From Oscillospiraceae bacterium (GTDB lineage Bacteria > Bacillota_A > Clostridia > Oscillospirales > Ruminococcaceae), in contig JAFWUX010000101.1 of the NCBI GenBank assembly GCA_017523995.1, positions 10,102-74,101 on the forward strand: a stretch of 64,000 nucleotides of DNA, in the 5' to 3' direction. This document shows, piece by piece, positions 61,136 through 64,000 of the stretch (position 1 is its first letter; each line of letters opens with the position of its first letter). The translations under genes were made by a program, and so were the position numbers. The notes beneath the pieces were generated by a model that made no database searches, had not been told where the DNA came from, and was given only the letters and a program-made list of their open reading frames with translations.

Positions 61136-61750
61136 ATGGCAATCGAATTTTTTGACAGACTGACCGCTTCTGTATCCAGAACTGCAAAGCAGGTTTCCGA
61201 CAATGCAAAATCCCTCGCGGATAAAAACCGGATCCGCAAGGATATTGCGGCGATTGAGAATGAACTGCGCAACCGGTACCGCGACATCGGTGAAAAGTAT
61301 TTTACCGAAAACAGCGGGAACCCCGCACCGGAATATGCAGAGATGTTTACGGCGATCAACGAACTCAAGAGCAGCCTTGAGGCAAAGCAGCGCGAGATCG
61401 AAGCACTGGAAGGCACCGTGATCTGTGCGGAGTGCGGCGGCGCGATTCTGCTCGGCTCGAAGTTCTGCCCGAACTGCGGCGCTGCGGCACCTGTTCAGGC
61501 AGCAGCACCGGCTCCGGCAGCCGTTCAGCCGATCTGCCCGTTCTGCGGACAGGCTCTTGCAGCAGATGCACTGTTCTGTGCTGCCTGCGGCAACAAGATT
61601 CCCGAGCAGCCTGCTGCTCCCGTTACCCCTGAGACACCGGCAGCTCCGGTTCAGCCGGTTCAGAACATCTGCCCGAACTGCGGCGAAGTGCTCAGCTCCG
61701 ATGCACTGTTCTGCGCAGTCTGCGGCACCAAGGCGCCGGGCGTTGACTGA
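61136..61750 (+). CDS. Coiled-coil protein with three zinc ribbons
   Basis: 204 residues. Residues 1-95 are a helical, probably coiled segment (MAIEFFDRLTASVSRTAKQV, ELKSSLEAKQREIEALEGT). Three double-CxxC zinc ribbons follow, joined by Pro/Ala linkers: CAECGG...CPNCGA, CPFCGQ...CAACGN and CPNCGE...CAVCGT. GAAGGAGGAA supports ATG 61136. Proteins of this kind are common in Firmicutes, function unknown. It shares a transcript with ispD and ispF but need not be related to them. Confidence 0.78.
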   Translation: MAIEFFDRLTASVSRTAKQVSDNAKSLADKNRIRKDIAAIENELRNRYRDIGEKYFTENSGNPAPEYAEMFTAINELKSSLEAKQREIEALEGTVICAECGGAILLGSKFCPNCGAAAPVQAAAPAPAAVQPICPFCGQALAADALFCAACGNKIPEQPAAPVTPETPAAPVQPVQNICPNCGEVLSSDALFCAVCGTKAPGVD

Positions 61751-61753
61751 TTC

Positions 61754-62455
61754 ATGATGATTCAAAAAGATACTGCTGCCGTTCTGGTCTGCGCCGGAAA
61801 TGCGACCAGAATGGGCGGCATTCATAAGATCCTGCATCCTCTCGGGGATACAACGGTTCTGCATCAAGTGCTCCGCAGCTTTTGCAAATGTGAAAGCATT
61901 GCGGGGCTTGTTGTTATCTGCCGGAAACAGGACAAAACGGAATTTTCCCGCTCGATCGCGGAGATTGAACCGGAGCTCACCTGCCCTGTGATCGTCACAG
62001 AAGGCGGCGATACCCGTCAGCAGAGTGTGCGGAACGGTGTCAATGCGATCCCATTCCCTGCGGAATACATCGCGATCCATGACGGCGCCCGTCCGCTGAT
62101 TCGTCCTGCAGATATCGAAAAGGTCATCGCAGATGCGCGCAGAACCGGCGCTGCAACACTCGGCGTGCCGGTCAAGGATACCATCAAGGTTGTGCACGGC
62201 GGCATCATTGAAGCAACACCGGAGCGTGCAGCGCTCTGGCAAACGCAGACACCGCAGGTGTTCCGGTGCTCGCTTTACCGCGATGCGATGCAGCTTGCCG
62301 ATGAACAGGGCAAAGACTACACCGATGACTGTCAGCTGGTTGAGGCGCTCGGCGTCTCTGTCACGATGACGGAGGGCTCGTATACGAATCTCAAGCTGAC
62401 AACACCGGAGGATTTTGCAGTCGCGGAGGCGCTGCTTTTGAAGGAGGAACCATAA
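61754..62455 (+). CDS. ispD: 2-C-methyl-D-erythritol 4-phosphate cytidylyltransferase
   Basis: 233 residues, the normal length. It couples CTP to MEP in the non-mevalonate isoprenoid pathway. The nucleotide-binding motif is [12 protein letters not shown], where the usual AAGxGxRMG has Cys-Ala-Gly-Asn; IHDGARPLI and [12 protein letters not shown] blocks are conserved. The start lies 3 nt after the preceding stop, and the stop overlaps the ispF start (TAATG). Confidence 0.93.
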   Translation: MMIQKDTAAVLVCAGNATRMGGIHKILHPLGDTTVLHQVLRSFCKCESIAGLVVICRKQDKTEFSRSIAEIEPELTCPVIVTEGGDTRQQSVRNGVNAIPFPAEYIAIHDGARPLIRPADIEKVIADARRTGAATLGVPVKDTIKVVHGGIIEATPERAALWQTQTPQVFRCSLYRDAMQLADEQGKDYTDDCQLVEALGVSVTMTEGSYTNLKLTTPEDFAVAEALLLKEEP

Positions 62456-62982
62456 TGGCTGATATCCGGATCGGTCACGGCTACGATGTACACCGCCTGA
62501 CCGAAAACCGCAAACTGATCATCGGCGGCGTTGAGATTCCGCACAGACTCGGTCTGCTCGGACATTCCGATGCGGATGTGCTGACGCATGCCGTCATGGA
62601 TGCAATGCTCGGCGCACTGGCACTCGGGGATATCGGAAAGCATTTTCCGGATACCGATCCGCAGTATGCAGGTGCGGACAGCATCGCGCTGCTGCGGCAT
62701 GTGACGGCGATCATCGCAAAGGAGGGCTGGACGCTCGGCAATCTCGATGCGACAATTCTGGCACAGGCGCCGAAAATGGCACCGCATATCCTGCAGATGC
62801 GGCAGAATCTCAGCGAGGCAATCGGCTGCGACATTTCACAGGTCAGCATCAAGGCGACGACAGAAGAAAAGCTCGGCTTCACCGGAAATGAGGAGGGCAT
62901 CGCCGCGCACTGTGTCTGCCTGCTGCAGCGCTTGGAACCGGCTGTCCCGCAGATGCCGAAAGGCAGAGTCATCCCGCTCTGA
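62455..62982 (+). CDS. ispF: 2-C-methyl-D-erythritol 2,4-cyclodiphosphate synthase
   Basis: 175 residues. The N-terminus [12 protein letters not shown] carries the zinc-binding Asp and His, with [26 protein letters not shown] and the C-terminal [12 protein letters not shown] blocks of IspF. It makes the cyclic diphosphate in the MEP pathway, the step after IspE. GAAGGAGGAA precedes it, and ispD overlaps by 1 nt. The C-terminal 15 residues ([16 protein letters not shown]) are an extra tail. Confidence 0.95.
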   Translation: MADIRIGHGYDVHRLTENRKLIIGGVEIPHRLGLLGHSDADVLTHAVMDAMLGALALGDIGKHFPDTDPQYAGADSIALLRHVTAIIAKEGWTLGNLDATILAQAPKMAPHILQMRQNLSEAIGCDISQVSIKATTEEKLGFTGNEEGIAAHCVCLLQRLEPAVPQMPKGRVIPL

Positions 62983-63018
62983 AGCCAAAACAGAAAAACA
63001 TATTGGCGGGAGAAAATA

Positions 63019-63673
63019 ATGGCTTTATTTCAAAAGAAAATGCAGCATCAGGTCACAGAGAACACATGGGAAAATCACCTTGCCGTTATGCGCGCAAACT
63101 ATCAGGAAAACCCGATCAAATCCAAAAATCTGCCAAAGCCATTGTGGCTGCGGCTGCACCGGAATGACGGGCTGCATGTTGTGTACCGCGACAAGGATCT
63201 GCTCTTTCAGAACGGCAGAATCTACTTCGCTTATCTGATACAGGCAAATGAAACGCTCTTTGAGGACGGCAACAAGCTGGAACTGCCGGCAAATGTGCTG
63301 TTCTCCACACATCCGATTGCAGAAAAATATCCCGAGCTGCTGACGGAAATCGGCGACGAGATGGCTTCCTGCAAAGACAAACCAGAATCTGAGGTTCCGG
63401 AGCCGCTGCGGGAAATCGCGCGGATTCTCACGGCGGAAACAGACCGCTCCGGCGCGGCATTCAGCATCAATATGCCGGAATCCCGAGAAACCCGACGAGA
63501 TCATCGAAAACATTGATATCTATTTCTGCTCGGTGATTGTCTTCCCGAAGGATCTGCCCGACCGCGTGCTCAACAGCCCGTTTCTTCCGGTACTCGCAGC
63601 ACCGGAACAGACGCCTGCGGTCATGATTCTGCCGAAGGAATACTGGTCAACCTCGCGCTTTACAGTCCAATAA
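63019..63673 (+). pseudogene. Hypothetical gene broken by a single-base frameshift
   Basis: The frame from ATG 63019 codes 165 residues and stops at 63516. From about 63484 another frame (+1) continues with ordinary coding content to a TAA at 63671-63673 (NPEKPDEIIENIDIYFCSVI and on, about 60 residues). Removing one G near 63482-63483 joins them into a protein of about 217 residues. The shift is an assembly error, a recent inactivation or a translational frameshift. I recognise no family; the protein is soluble. GGCGGGAG precedes the ATG; a terminator follows the second stop, as expected if the joined frame is the original gene. Confidence 0.7.
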
Positions 63674-63675
63674 TC

Positions 63676-63716
63676 AAAAGCAGTTCTGTCCCCCGCGGAC
63701 GGAGCTGCTTTTCTTA
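63676..63716 (+). terminator. Terminator after the frameshifted gene
   Basis: AAAAGCAG pairs with CTGCTTTT around a GC-rich loop, followed by CTTAA. The stop of the second frame is 2 nt upstream. Confidence 0.65.
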
Positions 63717-63897
63717 ACGTTTGGAGTTGCTGATGCAGGGGCAAATTAAAAATTTGAAGAAAGCGAATGTCAGCAGAGCTGCCATATCAAAACTTTTATA
63801 TAGACTTCGCCGGATGCAAAACAACAAATCCCCGATTGTCCACTCCTTTTTACGGTTCATGTTATGATACAATAGATAGGTAACAGAGGGAATAGAA

Positions 63898-63964
63898 AAA
63901 CAACTTCCAAAATGATATAATGTTAAGTACCACCAAAACACCAATATCAAAAAGGAAGTTGTTT
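63898..63964. repeat. Inverted repeat flanking the promoter of a probable transposase
   Basis: AAACAACTTCC (63898-63909 region) and GGAAGTTGTTT (63953-63964 region) are inverted copies on either side of TATAAT (63916-63921). They end directly before an ATG and may be part of an insertion-sequence end or an operator. Confidence 0.5.
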
Positions 63965-64000
63965 ATGAACAGTATAACACAAGAAGCGCACTTTCGTCAA
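63965..64000 (+). CDS. First codons of a probable transposase, truncated by the window edge
   Basis: ATG 63965 opens MNSITQEAHFRQ, cut off at the window end; GGAAG lies 8 nt upstream. The first residues resemble the start of IS481/IS3-like integrase-catalytic-domain transposases of gut Firmicutes. With 12 residues only, this is a suggestion. Confidence 0.4.
   Translation, partial: MNSITQEAHFRQ

Noticed and set aside
1..64000. tRNA, rRNA, prophage or plasmid replication genes
   Set aside because: I looked in all gaps over 100 nt and saw no cloverleaf, rRNA or phage/replication signatures.

Overview
The window reads as chromosome of a fibre-degrading, Ruminococcus-like Firmicute (Oscillospiraceae). 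Three secreted glycoside hydrolases (GH9, GH43, GH5) end in type I dockerins, so the cell probably builds a cellulosome. Purine-rich Shine-Dalgarno sites, many promoters close to TTGACA-N17-TATAAT, a DnaE-type polymerase, a SCIFF maturase (ScfB) and the MEP isoprenoid genes ispD and ispF agree with this. The species cannot be fixed from sequence alone. No rRNA, tRNA, CRISPR array or prophage was seen.

Layout. 1-5.9 kb: end of a DUF1294 gene, then a divergent GH9/GH43 dockerin pair. 5.9-7.6 kb: first ECF sigma/anti-sigma pair. 7.8-13.5 kb: an xpt operon with a BMP-family nucleoside ABC importer, behind a leader with an intrinsic terminator. 13.6-13.8 kb: 80-bp tandem repeats. 14-22 kb: two alanine/glycine:cation symporters, two more ECF sigma/anti-sigma pairs, an FAD dehydrogenase and a small membrane protein. 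22-32 kb: a GT2/GtrA glycosyltransferase and a leftward DNA-maintenance operon radC-uvrB-(SF0329/HAD)-small protein-dnaE-dgt. 32.2-35 kb: scfB overlapping a PLP decarboxylase-like gene.

35-51.6 kb is the most unusual region, a run of signalling genes. It holds a deaminase-fold protein with a Cache/GGDEF-like receptor, and a five-gene operon containing a TerY-P-type triad (vWA, PP2C phosphatase, kinase with zinc ribbon) flanked by a zinc-ribbon/LRR protein and a protein with GGYP repeats. Next come a lipoprotein whose sugar-binding fold is split by about 360 Ala-rich residues, a degenerate GGDEF protein, a coiled-coil protein, a sensory [FeFe]-hydrogenase-like protein and a ferredoxin-domain protein. 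I infer, but cannot prove, that these act together in envelope or redox sensing.

51.6-64 kb: an AraC regulator divergent from the GH5 cellulase with candidate operators between them; a six-gene leftward operon (LysR, DUF362 lipoprotein, permease, methyltransferase, NrnA, MBL hydrolase); a DMT exporter; a second block of the 80-bp repeats in the opposite orientation; a zinc-ribbon protein with ispD-ispF; a frameshifted gene; and the first codons of a probable transposase at the right edge.
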